The translations under genes and the position numbers were made by a program. A stretch of 64,000 nucleotides of DNA from Burhinus oedicnemus. Taxonomy: Eukaryota > Chordata > Aves > Charadriiformes > Burhinidae. The stretch lies in assembly GCA_008921705.1 (NCBI GenBank), contig VFFE01007668.1, positions 418,218-482,217 on the forward strand, read 5' to 3'. How positions within the stretch are numbered: the first letter of the stretch is position 1; every line of letters begins with the position of its first letter. Positions 36,233 through 51,083 of this stretch are shown piece after piece. Below the pieces are notes generated by a model that was given only the letters and a program-made list of their open reading frames with translations, ran no database searches and was not told the DNA's origin.

Positions 36233-38407
36233 ATCTCCATTGACTCTTAAAAAAAATTTTCCGTGACTGACCTATTCCAACTTGATACATTGTTTTTTCA
36301 AAAGGTAATCAGAATATAAATACTTCTACAGGAAGGAGTATCACAGGATCATTACAGTTTGTTTCATCTGTCATTGTCAGCAGAAAACAGCTGAAATTTT
36401 AATCATTCCTTACATTAAATAATAACCAACCCTTAGATTAAGCAACATCAACTACAAAGCCTTTTCTGTGTACTACTCAGTAGTTTCTAAATAACTACCT
36501 GTTATCTGTTAACTGGCACCTAACTGTTATCCCAGTCTTCTTGCATGAGAAGCTGCCAGAAGGAAGATTTAATTCTATATACAAGGAGATGGCTTATTTT
36601 TCTAGAGAAAAAGTTATGTTGGAGAATTTTGCTTACTATTATTTGTATCTGGAATAGGTGAATACCTTTGCCAAATAATGTACAAAATAAATCTGTTTGA
36701 TCAAAAGTCCAGTGTCTAATGGCATTTAAAAGGATAGAGTCACTCTTACACTATTATGATTGAAAAGTATTAAAGTTTCAATAAGCTTAGTACCTTCCAG
36801 ACTTTTAAGTGTATTAAACATTAATGCAGAAAGAAAAGCAAAATAAAGCCAGGCCATTGGATGCCGTATTAATTGAAAGCTTTGCTATTTGGTATATTTA
36901 GTATAAGGGACTTGGCTATGGGTAGGTAATACCTACATTATCTTACTTCTGTCCCAGAAGAGGATATTTTGTCCTCTTATTTATTCAGCAGTAGTCTAAA
37001 AAGTTTAAAAGTATAAAACAGTTACTGAAGAGTTATAACAGGAGAGTTTTGATACTAGATATTTTGATAAGACACTTACAGGGCTAATTCATAATAGTAG
37101 TATAACAACAAACATAATGTGATGTAACTTAATGTGGATAACCAATAGAGATGGAGTCCCTGAGTGTACTGTGCGAAAGGAATTAAATACTAATTTTCAT
37201 TAAACATTAATGGGTACATAGGTGAATGATGGCTTGTGTTCTCAAATTTAATGTTTTCTTTCCTGGATCTCATACAGAAAGTCATATGAGTTTTCAGTAA
37301 TTATTTTTCTTAGATCATTAAAAAATTCTGCCCAGAAGAAATTGTGATTTTTAAATATTATTTTTTTTTAATTCTGTTTTACATGTAGTTTAGGTATCCA
37401 GATGATGTACTTCTGTAGAGTAAGCCTGAATGGGTTATTGTAAGTCTAGAATCTCTTTACTCTCTGAATTTTACTGAAGTCTGATACTTCCTGGCAGGCT
37501 TAGATTACCTATATGCTGTAGTACACTAATGTTCCTGTGCAATTTGGGACAAAAAATAATAATGTTTATATACACCTGTGCTATCTCACATAAAGGCTCA
37601 AGTCCACAAATTTGTTTCTTTACCCCTCCCCCCAAATCCTGCTCCTTTTCTCTAAAGTAAGACATCAATCTCTTGCACTCTATGGAGCCTTCTCAGAACA
37701 GGACCATACTCATCTATCAGTGATTCACAAAACAAGACCATTACAACAGGTACATTATTTTTTCTGAATATTTCTGCCTTTATAGAGCTTTTTCTACTAT
37801 TAATACAAAAAGGTTGTTCTGCAGCTTGATAATCTCTACAATGAGCAATGCCAAAGTTTATTGTTTTAGATCAACTTTTCTCCAAGACTGTATCTTCAGA
37901 ATTGAATTATCTTCTGCCAAGCAGAGGAGGTTAACAAGACTACGCAAGACAGAACAAAATCCTAGCAGGTTTTTCATTGTGAATACAATTACTCTGATTT
38001 TTAGTGATCAGGCAGATTAACTCATATTTTGCTTTTGATGTGCAGTCATATAATGTTCCCCTGATGACCTAGGGTAGTGTGGATTTCCTGATGGAAGGAC
38101 TAATGTGGTGCTGGTTTAGTTCTTTCCACGTTATGCTCCCAGATATGGAATAACTACCTGTGAAATCAATCTCCAAATTTTTAGTCCCTGATGTTCCTCC
38201 AAATTCACAGACCCTATTTAGACAAGGGCTGTATCTACCCAGAGGGATGACTCTAACAAAAAAAAAAGCCTCCATCTGTATTTTTTTTTCACTGACATAC
38301 TTGAGAAGTTACGATAAATGTAGTATCTTTATGCTATATAGAGAAAAGCTGGCTTCTCAAGAATTACCTGGAAAAAGCTTTGAATAACAGTCTGGACAGT
38401 TATTTAG

Positions 38408-38437
38408 ATAAAAAAATAAATAATAATAAATAATAAT
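38408..38437. repeat. (AAT)n-like microsatellite
   Basis: AAAAAAATAAATAATAATAA and continuation: imperfect AAT/AAAT units. Confidence 0.8.
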
Positions 38438-39000
38438 TCTGGTCATGATGGACCAGAATCCTGGGATTCCCTTTTAAACTGAGTCTAACTGTGCATGGAA
38501 GCAACAACTTGCTTGTATGAGCAAGATACTCACCTTTGACTCCTGATTACATTTTCTGTCTTTCTCAGAAGGGTGATATAATGTAGCTAAGGTGTAATTA
38601 AATTATTACTCTGTTAGAACTTCAGCAGAAGACACAACTTTGAGAAGCTCTGACGAAGCTCTGTTGGTGAAATGAAATGCATGGAAAAAAACCACAACCT
38701 CAGGTTAGTCTTAATATATTCTTCACCTGTATTTAGAATTGTTTTGTATTGAGAAATTCAACTTTTCTAAAAACAGACAGGTGGATAAATATAGTAATCA
38801 AATTCAAATTATCATGTGGAATAAAATTATTGTAACTGGTGAACTGCAAGGCCATAATAAGATATATTCCAGATTTCTGTGCCTCTTAAATCACACAGTG
38901 TACTCACCGAAAAAAACCCAAAACTCTATTCTACAGCATACTGACAGATCTCAGAGGCCACAAAGAAGTAAAGTCATATTAAAATTCTAAGAGGATTATA

Positions 39001-39026
39001 ATGATGATGATGATGATGATGATGAT
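39001..39026. repeat. (ATG)n trinucleotide microsatellite
   Basis: There are eight perfect ATG units and a partial ninth. It is a likely length-polymorphic marker and lies in no reading frame of interest. Confidence 0.92.
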
Positions 39027-40589
39027 AAGCAGAAAAAGGATAATGTCTGCAATTTTGGAGCCTTTCCACCCACTTTTGCTGTATATGTAAAAAGAAACAC
39101 AGACAGCTGGCATACCAGATGGTTTATATTTGTGACACCCAAAGCAAAAAAAAGTTTAGACTAAAAAGAAGTTCTGTTAGCACTAGCAGCAACTCAGAAT
39201 CCAAATGATGATTCTTGCACTTTGTCTCTTGAGTAGATTAATACTACAACTCATCCAAAAGCAACTGAAAAAGTGGCATTCTTTCCTTGCATTTTACTGA
39301 CCTTATTTTAATTCTGCTCTTTCCAGAAATACAATTTTCTGTAAGGGGAGAACAAAATGAACACACTGAATTTATGCTAGTATGAACAGATTCCCCATAA
39401 TGAAAAAAAACCAGACCCCAAAACATCTTCTGTCCTGCTTAGTACCAGTGCTTGCAGTTTCTGGAAACCCAAAGGGTGGTTCAAAATATCATTTCCAAAG
39501 GAGCACGTTGTTTTGCTTGGTTAGTGAAAGCTAGCTTCCCACTTTTAGAAATTTAGTAGTTGGTGATTTCTTGAACCAGAGAGTGTTGAAGCAGCTGCTT
39601 CTCTCATTTTCTCCGTAACCACCATCTAGAAAAATAGATAATTAATACAAGATTAAAGTTACAGCTTTCTGTAAGAAAAATATACAGAATTCTCTGGCAG
39701 GCAGCTCTAGTTAACAGGATAACAACCTTCTGTGCAGTCTTGCTGTGTGCTGAGTTTTTGATGGATCATAATTGTTACATGATTTTTCAGTGTTCAAGAG
39801 TGAGACCTTTCTTTAGAAGTAATGGAGAAAAATAAGGCCCTTTGAAAGGAGAGCTGTTCAATTTTGGATGTCTGCTTTAGGATGAGAAGACCTACAACCT
39901 AGAAATGTTCCTTACTTTCACTCAAAGGGATCCTTTAGAATGACTAGCTCTGTGTTAGACATCTACATTTTGTAAGATGAAATCCATACAAGGGAGCTAC
40001 AAACCACAGGCAAGAATAGTCTTCACAGCTGTTTGCTCATTGATGTATTGTATTCTTTAATAATAGTTCAGAGGAGGACAGGAGGACCTGCCATGGGTTC
40101 TCATTAGCTCACTGCTGATTATTACATACCTTTTTTTCACAGATCTATGATTCTAAAATGAAAGCCAATGCATTAATAACATAAAAGAGGAAAACAGTTT
40201 AAAATTGTATTAAAATTAGTATCTTGCTAACCATTTATCTTAGGTGTTATCATAGGTTACAACTAGAACACTACAAGACAAAGTTAAGGTGATTTATTAT
40301 ACTAACTTCTTGAATAACAGACAAAAAGAAAAAATAACAGATCAAGATTTTGGGGGACAAAAATAGAACTAAATAGAATTACTAAATGTTGTTAAATGTG
40401 CATCCCATATTTATATGCACTTAAAGTTTCAGCATCCTGATGCCTGTCTTTGAAGAATCCTTCTTAGTTTGTGAAAATTAAAAAGAATATTAATTTTTAT
40501 AACAAAGAGAAGAGGTGAGAAGGAAAGGAAAATTTTAGTGGGATGCTCTATTAAAAATACAGTACTGTATGCTACGTATAGTATCAGGA

Positions 40590-40614
40590 GTGTGAATAAG
40601 GAATGTGAATAAGG
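40590..40614. repeat. Tandem duplication of a 12-bp unit
   Basis: TGTGAATAAGGA is followed directly by ATGTGAATAAGG, a two-copy duplication. Confidence 0.7.
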
Positions 40615-43600
40615 GGTGTTAAATCATGTCCTAATTTGTGAAACTTTTGTAAAAAAGGCTAACTTATTACAATTTTCTTGCCATTTCTAATCTTCAGAAA
40701 ACAGAGAAACTGGTTTTCTATACTTTTGAAAAGGATTCAGGCAAACTGTTACTTGTCATCTCTTCTCCTAAAGCTGGTAATGATCCTTCTGCCCATTTCA
40801 AACTCACATATTGAGTATGTGTTTTATTTGATTGGGGTTTGATTTTTCATATACCTGCACAGTCTCTTTGAAGGCTGCCTTCTATAATGCCTTGCCTGTT
40901 ATTTTAAAAATATTCTCACAAGTCTCTAGGATGATTATTAGGTCATGTAAGTGATCTGATTTTTTAAAAATCTTTTCACTGTGACATTTGTTGTTACTGT
41001 GTGATCTCAAAGAACAGATGGAAAGTAATATGAAGTGTCTGTGTATATAATTTGACATGCAACAGTTCAAGTATTTATCTGTATAGGCTTTTGCATAATA
41101 TCTACTGCCATATATTTTTTCATCACTCATCTCTGTCTAGAAATAATTTGCTTTTAGCTATTACATATGGTTTAATGTAATATTTCAGAAGGGAAAACTG
41201 TAGGAATTCTGAACCAAAGAATATTTTTAATTACTTCTGAAACTGAAGAGAACTACTAATTTTTTATCTGGTACACAATAGACCTTATGAAACTTGTCTC
41301 TTAGAAATTAGGGTAAATGGAAAGACTGTTTTCTACTCTTCTACAGGCATTTGTTGAGAGGAAAACTTCTTCTGGAATTTGATGTTGTGTTAAAAAGAGC
41401 CTTTCATTAACTGAAAAGAAATTCAAGCAATTTTAGACAGTTTAAGGAATGGCTGGATGTATTTTGAACCCTGGGTATATGCTGAAGTATGAAAACAATA
41501 TGGTAACCTGATATAAAATGTCTTTGCAGTGTTTGGCTTTTATTTTTGGTGAATTTTGTTGTTGATATTTGGGTTTTTTGCAGAACATGATGCACTGGGA
41601 AATCCTTTCTCAAATGTTGCTAAACCTAGAATGCTTAACATGTACCCCAGTATACAAAATTTGAGACTCACCTTGAAAAATACATAGATTTTAGAGAAAT
41701 CTTTGGAATGGAATGGAATTTTGACATGTAACTAAAACAAGATGAGTGCAATAAATATAAAACCTATTGAACTCTATGATTCACCCTTAGTCATCTATAT
41801 GCAGCAGCTGAAGAAACATAGTTGTGTACGTTAGCAGTAGGGTTTTGCCAAAGACACATTGTCTTTATGGATAAAAAGAATAAGAAGTGCTGTTATTTGA
41901 TCTGTGCCTTTGATCTATTTTTGTGCTTGTTTTCTCTGCAAGGCTTCTAGATTTAGTCATTTTTGAGTGTCATTCTCTCTGGATTGTTATTCTGGTATTT
42001 TTCTTTGTCATCTTCTTGTTAACTTCCACATTCAATGAGATCAACAGTCACCTGTCTAGGATGCTGTCAGGCTGATCCATGAAAATGAAGTGAATTTCTT
42101 TCACTTATTCTGTGGGAAAAGCTTATGCAGGGACAAATAAATACCTTGTGAATGGCATAAAATACAATTCTCTCATGACATTCCAATCCTCTCTTGTTAA
42201 ATAATTAGCTGACTAGGCAACATTTGTCACTGTATTTCAGTAAAGCTAGGATCTTTAATTAAATTCACGAGCAATTTTTGTGGATGAATATTAGTAGTAG
42301 AGAATACAGCAGATTATGGTGAAGTGAAAAGAAATTTTGCTGTTGTTTTAAGAGGAATTGATACTGTTTTATTTTCTTCTGTGTTTTTGGAACAGCATTA
42401 GATATTTATATTTGTTTATCTGCTTAGCCCACTAGAATCAGAGAAGCTATTCTACCAAGCTGTCTGATTCAGGAAAGAGCTAAACAATCCATGCTATTTG
42501 GGGAATTATGCTTGAACATTTAAAGCTTATATTGATTCCAGAATAGAAATTCAATTATCTGTATTGCCTATGAGGATATTTTGTTTCTTTGAAAGTAAAA
42601 GAAAATACACAAATTAAACATATAAAGCCATGCAGGGAATAATCCAATAAATCCATTAAACTGGCAATAACGTAATTTCCAGTAATATATAGGCATATCA
42701 TAACACATCACATTAAGAGTCCCTTACTCATAAAAGTATAAAAATGCAGATTATTTGTATAAAGAAACCTGGCTTTCAGCTGTAATGACCAACTGTTGTT
42801 AGTCATGTTATACTTATTTGCTAGCTTTGTATAAAATAATTTGGTGATGCCTGTGATTCTTAGGCGATTCATCTGATTCTTACCTGCCAAGTATCATTTC
42901 CCTTCCTCCTTAGTCCTTTCTGTCTTAATGCCAAGAGCTAATCTACTGCCATTACCTTAACAATCTCTCTAGTTGTCATCCCTAATGTTATCTTCATGTT
43001 CTCCAACTCTTCCTTCACACTACAGCTATATTTGCTGACACTTTCTGACTCCCATCCTACTCACATATCACTATAAGGTCAAATGTCCAACTGAGGACAC
43101 ACACAACTTTTTATTCTGGTCTACTAATTCCTTTCTCCACGTCTTGCTTCTTTCTGTTTATGCACTTGACAATGTGATTAACATCTGCTTGCTACAGCAG
43201 CAGAATTCAGCTGGTTTTGAAATAAGAGAGAAACCACCACTCTTTTAGGTGGGACAGTTGGGGCAATCTTTATTTCTACAGCCAATGAATTTTCATTAAG
43301 TCTATCACATTTCTTTCTTCTGTAAACCATCAAGTACATAGATTACCTGTATGTTATAAAGACTGTGACTGGTGTGCTCCATATGAGGGATGAGCAGAGA
43401 ACTTTTTGGCTTGGATGACTACCATTTTAAAAGAACGAATGAGATGAGAAGGTAAAGCTAACATTCTCCATGTTTATAGCAGGAGACCTAACAGCAAGAA
43501 AAGAAATAACTATGAGACAAAGCACAAGTACCGTCCTTTAAAGTTCATGCAGAAAACTCCTTGGAAATCTTGACATGTGTAGTGGTAAAATGATTTGTTT

Positions 43601-43623
43601 TCCCTGAAACTTCTTAATTGTAA

Positions 43624-43784
43624 GGTTACCTGCAGAAGACAGGGAAGTGGTGGATTCCTCATCATTTGACACTTTTAAGGTTCAGCTGGACAGGATGCTG
43701 GGCCTTTTTGTCTAGACTGTGCTTTTGCCAAGAATGGTTGGACCAGATGATCCTTGAGGTCCCTTCCAACCTAGTATTCTATGA
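43624..43784 (+). mobile_element. CR1 LINE 3' end fragment, about 160 bp
   Basis: The fragment covers the last ORF2 codons and the 3' UTR. It shows the diverged GAAGTGGTGGATTCCTCATC block and TTGGACCAGATGATCCTTGA, then GGTCCCTTCCAACCTAG and the tail ATTCTATGA at about 43775-43783. Its divergence from the other copies, including an altered GGGCCTTTTTGTCTAGACTG stretch, suggests an older insertion. Confidence 0.9.
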
Positions 43785-44085
43785 CATAAGTGAACTTTAA
43801 AAGGTTATGTGAGAGAAATAGAAAATTGACATATTTTACACTGCTGTGGCTGTCTCTACAGCTATATATTTATTGGCGACCGTGTTTGGATTAGGTGCAC
43901 ACTTAAGTGAACTTTCTAATTGTCCCTGTGTGCTACGATCTGGTTCATGCTGCTGAGCCATCTTGAAGAGTGCAAAGCAATTCCTTTCTGATTAAACTAA
44001 GCTGGAAAATGCACTCCAGGAACACACGTAAAGTACTGTAACTGCTAATGAGCCTTCAGTCCACTAAAACATACACCTACTGTTT

Positions 44086-44122
44086 GGGGAGGGGGTGTTG
44101 TTTTTTCGGGGGGTTTTGAGGG
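44086..44122 (+). other. G-rich tract, G-quadruplex-like with a long loop
   Basis: The runs are GGGG, GGGGG, GGGGGG and GGG, separated by 1, 12 and 6 bases. The 12-base middle loop makes a stable quadruplex less certain. No gene is nearby. Confidence 0.5.
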
Positions 44123-46034
44123 CATGTGGATGTGGTCACTACCTTAATTAGAAAGGGAACAGGTTTTATAATTGTGACTAACTGTGTGTGTCTCTTTTTC
44201 ACTATATTTTGGGTTGACATGCAAATTTAAAATGCGGGGCTACAGCTCCAGGAAAGAATGTCCTAGTTACCTAGACATAAAGAAAAACAATACATGAGCC
44301 ACAGGCTGAAAGACAAAGTATTATAAACACAGTGTAAACACCAGAAAGGGCTTAAAACCACACCAAAAGTGCATAGAGGGTAAAATGCAGAGAATCTTGA
44401 GAAGTGTTTCCTTGAAGGACATCTACTAGACCTAGCAAGTATTTGTTTACTTTACTAGAGGGCAAAATCCCATGACAAAGAAAAAAGACCATCCCGGGTC
44501 AGAAAGTATATCAGTGAAAGTATAGCATCCAATTTTCCTGGCTTTAGACAGTGATATTTTTTCATGTCTATTATATTTATTTCTTCTGCATGTCTGTCAG
44601 ATCAGAAATATATTACTTAAATGTAATTTTTTGGTCACTTATTAGCTCAAAAGCACAAACAGTTTTTAAATAACACCTCGAGGTATTACATCAGCTAGAT
44701 AGATTTCACATATGGAAAACTGGCCAAAAATTCTTGTCAGCATATTGTGAAGTGTGAGACTCAGAATAAGAATAAAAAAAATGTTGGAGAAATGTGATTT
44801 AGCTCACATATTGAACTGATGTCACTTGTACATTTGAATAAATCAGCAAAGTCTTGAATCATATGCTCAACATCAGTCATATTTTTAAAGTTGACCTTTT
44901 TATATTACTTATGCCAAACATAGGAAACTTCCCAGATGTGACAATGACTTTAATTTTTTTGACTTTTATTTGGTCTATTAAAAAAAAAAAAAAAGAAATC
45001 TCGAAAGCTTGAATGATTTAAATTTAGAATATTTGTTTTGTTTCAATGCTGAATTCTTAAAGGTTGCTTAAAAACTAACATGAAAATTTATTTATTAAGG
45101 ACACCTTTCCATGCCCATCCCTGCACAAATGTAATTAAAATTCAGATGTATGTTTTCTGTTGACTTTATTCTACCATAAATCTCTTCAACTTAAATAAAT
45201 GCAAGATGGAAAGGATACAAATGTTATAAGCACAGTACTGAAACACAAAAACTTCTGTGTTCCAGTCTCATTTCTCACCTTAGCGTTCTTGAGAAACCTC
45301 CTGAAGTCAGATTTTCAAGTGTTCAGGCACCAAAAAATCCAATTGCTGTCAAAAGTAATTTTCAAAGCAGACATGGTGATTTAAGAATTTTAATTTCTTT
45401 TAAACCACCTTAAGGTATCTATCTTAGGTTCTTTTGTAAATGCCACCAAGAAAGGCGTAGAGGACAGAGCATTAATTCCAGGGCTATTTTATGTTGGGCT
45501 ATTTTAGGAATCTGTACTAAGCTCAATTCTAGAGACTAATGTAGCAGCTTTAGTCCTGCTGGGGCAGAGATGACACCATCAATCCAAATAATCAGTGTGC
45601 ACCTCAGGTGTAGGTAGTAGTAAACAGAGCAGAAGTTCTGTTTGGCAAGTAAATAAATTCTTTTAAATTGCTGGTAACTGTAGACTACTATGATAGACTG
45701 GGAAGTGCACTGACAAAGGCATATAGCCTGCATCATCTCATCTCAGCTTTATGTGCCTAAATATACTAGAAAATACAGTTTTTCATCTCAAATGTCCTAA
45801 TGCAATTGTTTACAAACTGATACAATCAACTGTAAATCTTGGAACTACTTTGAGGTACATATATTTGATAATCCTGTCTAATTTAATTTCTACGTGAGGT
45901 GTGATTATGTCTGTTAGCAGCTATCTCTCATGGTGCTGTTAATGAGTGTTTGCTGCTGCTGAAGTTCACATACAACGTAAAGATTTTTGTGATAAAAGTA
46001 TCTTTCTTGAACATATGAAGGGTTTGTGTGCCTG

Positions 46035-46115
46035 TGCATACATGTGCATGTGAGTATTTCCATATTCAATGGTGATTACTATATATTTTATATATATATA
46101 CTCACATATATGAAA
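46035..46115. repeat. TG/TA alternating microsatellite region
   Basis: GTGCATACATGTGCATGTGA is followed by a TATATATTTTATATATATAT run, an imperfect alternating purine-pyrimidine region. Confidence 0.75.
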
Positions 46116-47906
46116 ACTTGCACACATATACATGAACTCTAAACAGCAACATACATCTGTAAATATTAAATGAGTTTTCCTAGAGTTGTTTCTGATATTC
46201 AATTTGTATTCATGTGAGTGCATGAGGCTAATGGCAAAAATACCTCACAACACTCACCAGCAGTACATGCTTATAAATACTTAATACACAGTTTTAAAAG
46301 GTCAGGATGTTATAATTGCATAGGAGCAAGTTTCTTTTGATTAGCAGTAGTAGAAACATTATTTTCTTTGGGTTTAAAACAGAGCAGCACAAGTTATTAT
46401 ACAAGCTTTGTATGTTAGGTCTCTCTGAACTCCCTCTGTCACACAGACATTGCAATAAAGTACAGTGGGGTAAAAATATTCTGGCAGATGATCGCCTGTG
46501 GGTTGTTTCACAGAAAGCACTTCATAATCTTTATTAATGCCTCATTTGTTAACCTTAGTTATGGATAAATCTTAGGGTGAATTTAGTGCATTATGCATGC
46601 AGTGATTTCATGCTTGTGCTGTTGCAGAATATCATAGTGTGTAATAAAATGTGCGTTTTACTTGCTGGGCAGAAAACCGTGCGTATCAAAGGAACACTCA
46701 CACCTTTTATTCTGAGTTATACTAAGAAGTGCACTTGACAGTATTTCCAGTTGCAAAGAGGGAGATATCCACAACTACTGTACAGAACTCACTGGTTTCT
46801 CATTATGCACTAAGGAAAGCAATTAAATTTATCTGCTGGCTTCAGGGGTAGAGAATTAAGCTTTAAGGGATCCAGTCTACATGAAGTAGTAGGTTGGCTT
46901 CACATCACAACCAAATTTGGGACCCGGTGGAAGAACATCCCAGCTTATTTCTGGTCTGTGTCCCCAGTGTGTAGGAAGTGGAAGGACAGCAGGACGGAGA
47001 AAAAGCCCTGAGGGACATTTGATTTTGCTTGATACCAAATGAGGACAAGGCCAGAGCTGCAGAGCTGGGTCTAGGTCCTGAGGAGCACTTCCAGATTCAT
47101 CAGCTTAGATACATTCAAATATGGTTTAGTTTTGTAGTCAGCATGACTCTCTTAGGCTCCCTGATGCTCTACAGGTTCAAGTTAGGCACTCAGATTTCCT
47201 ATACAGACCGCAAAAGTAAATAAAAGCCTTAAGAAGATATTATAGAAATGGGCATAGTGGGGGAGGAGCTAGCTAAAGCTACAGGATACGTTTCGTTTCT
47301 TCTGTTTTATCCGACTATAGTTGTATTTCCATACCTACCTTTAACCTTGCAATCTTGTATATCTTTAACACTGTGGGTACAGTTGCATGGACTAACTGAC
47401 TATTGGCTAACTGAAAATGGTGTATTTCCAGGAACAGAAATTTAGTTGACTACAGAATTTAATGACTTTATTTACTTTGGTGGTAGCTTGAGTGAGAAAT
47501 TTGAAATATTTGAAATATTACTTTATTCCTCTAAAACTTCTGAAAAATACCAAAAATCTTTTGTGTATCTATCTGTTCTCTGAAAAGACAAAAAGTCAGA
47601 TTTTCTTACTAACTCAATGGGAAAAAAATCTATTAACTCCAGTAATCTGCTTGATTAATAATATTAAACATTCTGAAACATTAAAAAGTCACTGGGTGTG
47701 CTTTTTGATTAGGAAGGGGTAGATTATAGCAGTGGTTTGGTTCTACTTAACTGTAAAGTTAAAACATCAAAGTCCCAGAATGAAGCTTCAGTCTCTATGT
47801 CCTGAAATGCCCATGATTTTAGCTATGAACATGGAAGGGAATATTTCAGCCTGAATACTAAAAAAAATACATTGCCAAAAACATTTTTAAAATTTTATTT
47901 AAAAAC

Positions 47907-47925
47907 TTACATTTTTAAAATGTAA
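47907..47925. repeat. AT-rich perfect palindrome, 9-bp arms
   Basis: TTACATTTT and AAAATGTAA are exact complements around a single T. AT-rich palindromes of this size are not unusual in such DNA. Confidence 0.6.
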
Positions 47926-49556
47926 ATAAAAAGACCAAAAATAAAGAGCTTGTATTTAGATTTTTTGTTTCTAACAGCACATCTGAAAGTAACTTTTGGA
48001 AATAGTTAAACGAAATACTATTACAATAAATTGTTAAATTCCCTTGAGATGTGTTAATTGTTGTCCCAATTTAAAACTAAGAAATTATTACAGAAACAAC
48101 TTCTGGTTTGATTTAATATAAAAAATAGCAAGCAATTCCTGTGTAATTACAGTTTTAGCACAATGTCTAGTCATATCAGTTTTTGTGGTTACAGTTTCTA
48201 TGCTATTTCTCAATTCAGGAATTCATAAATATATTTTTCCAGTGTTTGGAATCCTCTGTGTGTGTAATTTTCACATTTTTCTCTCCCATCACCAGAATAT
48301 TAACAACACTCAAGGATATTATTTTCCAATAGAACATATTTTGAAGGACTATCATGTGGTTTCCTAGGAAGATAATGCTGAAATAGATATATTTTGCATA
48401 TGAATTCTCCCAGCCACTGTGACTCTGATTCAAGTCCTGTGAATTCTGTGAACACATATTTTGTTAGAAAGTCTGTCTGAATCCCTGACTTACATGGCTC
48501 TACTCTTTAAGACACTAGATTGGCACAAGGCTGATCTAGTACAGGTCTCCATACAAAGCTGTGGTGAGTGGCCTAGGCTGTAAAATCACATTGCTTCTGG
48601 CATCTCTTCAGTTCAAAATCAGGCGGTAAAAGAATATACTATTGCCCAAATAAAAAATGATCATTTTGAAAAGTTTGGTTACTGCTGATCTGGATAATAT
48701 CTGTAGCAGCCCTGTCTAGCAACACATTGGCAAGTATTCTTCAAGTATGAAATATTCTCAATTTCCTTCAGTTTTCCTTCTAAATAGTTTTCTGATATAC
48801 ATAAAATCATTTCCTGGTTCTGAAAAAAGGCCATCCATTTTCTTCTTTCCTTAAAAAATACTAATACTGAATATTATTATTTTTAAATGGACATAGTAAA
48901 ATGAATTAAATATTTAGCACTTTTGAACACTCAAAGAACTTTATAAACATCTCCTCCAATTTCCCTATTTTACTCTGGAGCACAGTGACACCAAAAATAG
49001 CCAAGTAGCTTTTTTGTAAAAGCCTGACTCCAAATTCAAGGAATTAACAATTCATTGTGTTTTTAATGAGATACTCTACAATGGCAGTTAAGAATAACCT
49101 TAATTCTCGTGACTCACAGTCTCATCAACAGAAAGCAGCTGCTATACCACAGTATTGACAGCAAGTGCCAGAACTCACTCACCCTTAAAAACATGAATGT
49201 TATGGTCTGGCAACAGTGGGGAAACCATCATCAGGGGTTTTTTTGTAGTGAACCCAGAAGGTTGCCTTAAATCGACTTTTGCTCACATTTGTCACTAAAG
49301 CCATGGAATCAAAGTCAAAGCCCCTAACAATTCTTTGAAAATATACCTTAATTGTCTTACAAAGAGTGATCAATTGTGAGCATTTTAAATCTTCAAAAAT
49401 ATATCAGAGTGTCTTTTCATTTCAAGCTTCTTTTTGGTACCTAAATGCTTCATTGTAGTGCAGAGTGGTAGTAACAGATGAACTAAAAGTTTTCTCTGGT
49501 GGCCTGTGTTCCTGCTAGCTTTCTTTTGCAGCAAGAATACTTTCTACTTGAGACCT

Positions 49557-49588
49557 TCTGGTCTAAAAGACCAGACCCTACTGTAGGG
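49557..49588. repeat. Two abutting perfect palindromes
   Basis: TCTGGTCT-AAA-AGACCAGA occupies 49557-49575. It is followed without a gap by CCCTAC-T-GTAGGG at 49576-49588. Both are exact, and both are GC-richer than the surrounding sequence. Confidence 0.6.
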
Positions 49589-51083
49589 AACTGGAGAGAG
49601 AATCATGTCGTGCTAGTTTGATCTAGTTTCCTTCACTGCCACTTTTCACAGATTATATCAGACAACAGTTAAATGAGTACACCAAAATACTGGCACAAGT
49701 AATTATTACCTGACACCTTAACGTCAAAGGAATATGTTCCTGTATGGTTTGCTCAAAGTAGAGAAAAGTGATAGTAGAGTTAGGAGCTTTCCCTGTGCTT
49801 TTCTATATTTATTTACATTACAGCTCAGCAACGGACACGAGAACCAGGCTGCTGTCTTTGTGCTGAGGATCAGACACCTTCATGATAAATTGAAACAGAT
49901 TTTTAAAAGGCAGTATTGCAAAACCTAATTGTCAGGCAACTCTTGTCTCCCAAAAGTGAAATTTAGAAACTGTGTGGGTGACTAGGACTCTTTATAGTCC
50001 ATGGGGTGGATTCTAGATTCCTATGAACAGTTGCCGACGGAGAGAGTTGGAGGTTAGGATCTACCTTGTCACTACAACCTGAAGAGATGCCTGCAACTGC
50101 ACAAGAACAATGGACCAAAATTCTTCGCTGTAGGTTATTCTTTCTTTTGTTCATTACCATATTATTACAAGCTATACAGTGTATTATCAACTGTACAATG
50201 ATGACAACTCAATTCACTCCGTAGTCTGGTGGTAAGACAGTTCTTAGAGGGTAAATGGGTTCAAGATTGTGTATTTAATTAAATATAATTTAACATAAGA
50301 TACTTTAGGAACGGAGATGAAAGATGCGAGAAAGCAGTAGAAAAAGTGCATGTCTGTCTTGTCTTCCCAATCCAGGACTCCTTTTTCAGCCAGGAGGAAG
50401 TACAGCAGAACGGTCTAACTACAATCTTAAAAAGGCTTCTGCCCAGCATCACGTATACCCATGCATAGAAATAAAATGTATTGGCAAGACCTCTATCCTA
50501 TTGCGGTTTCATGCCTCATTCTCCTAATTAACATGATCAGTGATTGGAAACAGTTAGCCAAATGAATGGTCTCACTCTTTATAATGAAGCTAGCTTTGCA
50601 CTTGTGAGCATTTTGCCATTAGTCTCTCAGTATGCTCCTCCAGTCCATAATGTCTGCCTGGTCTTGGTCCACACACAATATAGAGCTAGATTCAAATGTC
50701 ATTGCAAGTACTGTTTGGGAATTCTCATTTGATCAGACTTCAGAGCTGACAGTGCAGCTTTCCAGGCATGTTCTTTAAAACAAAAGATGAATAAGCTATA
50801 ATGATCTTGGATATGTGTGGAGTCACACATATTTGGTTCTATGGACAAGAAAGGTATGATTATAGGTTAATTCTCGATGTTTGGGGAGAGACTTGTCTAG
50901 GCTGATGGGTAAGCTAAAAGCTGGAATCTGTCCCAGTTAACAGGGAAGAGATGGCTTTGTCAGCTCCAAATTATTTTCTTCATAGCCCTATTCAGACATA
51001 CATAAAATAATTCATTAACATAATAGCAAAAAAATTATTTCCCCAAAAGAGTAACAAAAATTATTTTATACTTTCTAAAAAAT

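Larger units (their letters stand above)
36233..43623. other. AT-rich non-coding stretch, no gene seen
   Basis: Nothing coding was recognised; frames stay under about 85 codons. It contains AAT-type repeats at 38408-38437, an (ATG)n microsatellite at 39001-39026 and a 12-bp tandem duplication near 40590-40614. Confidence 0.65.
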
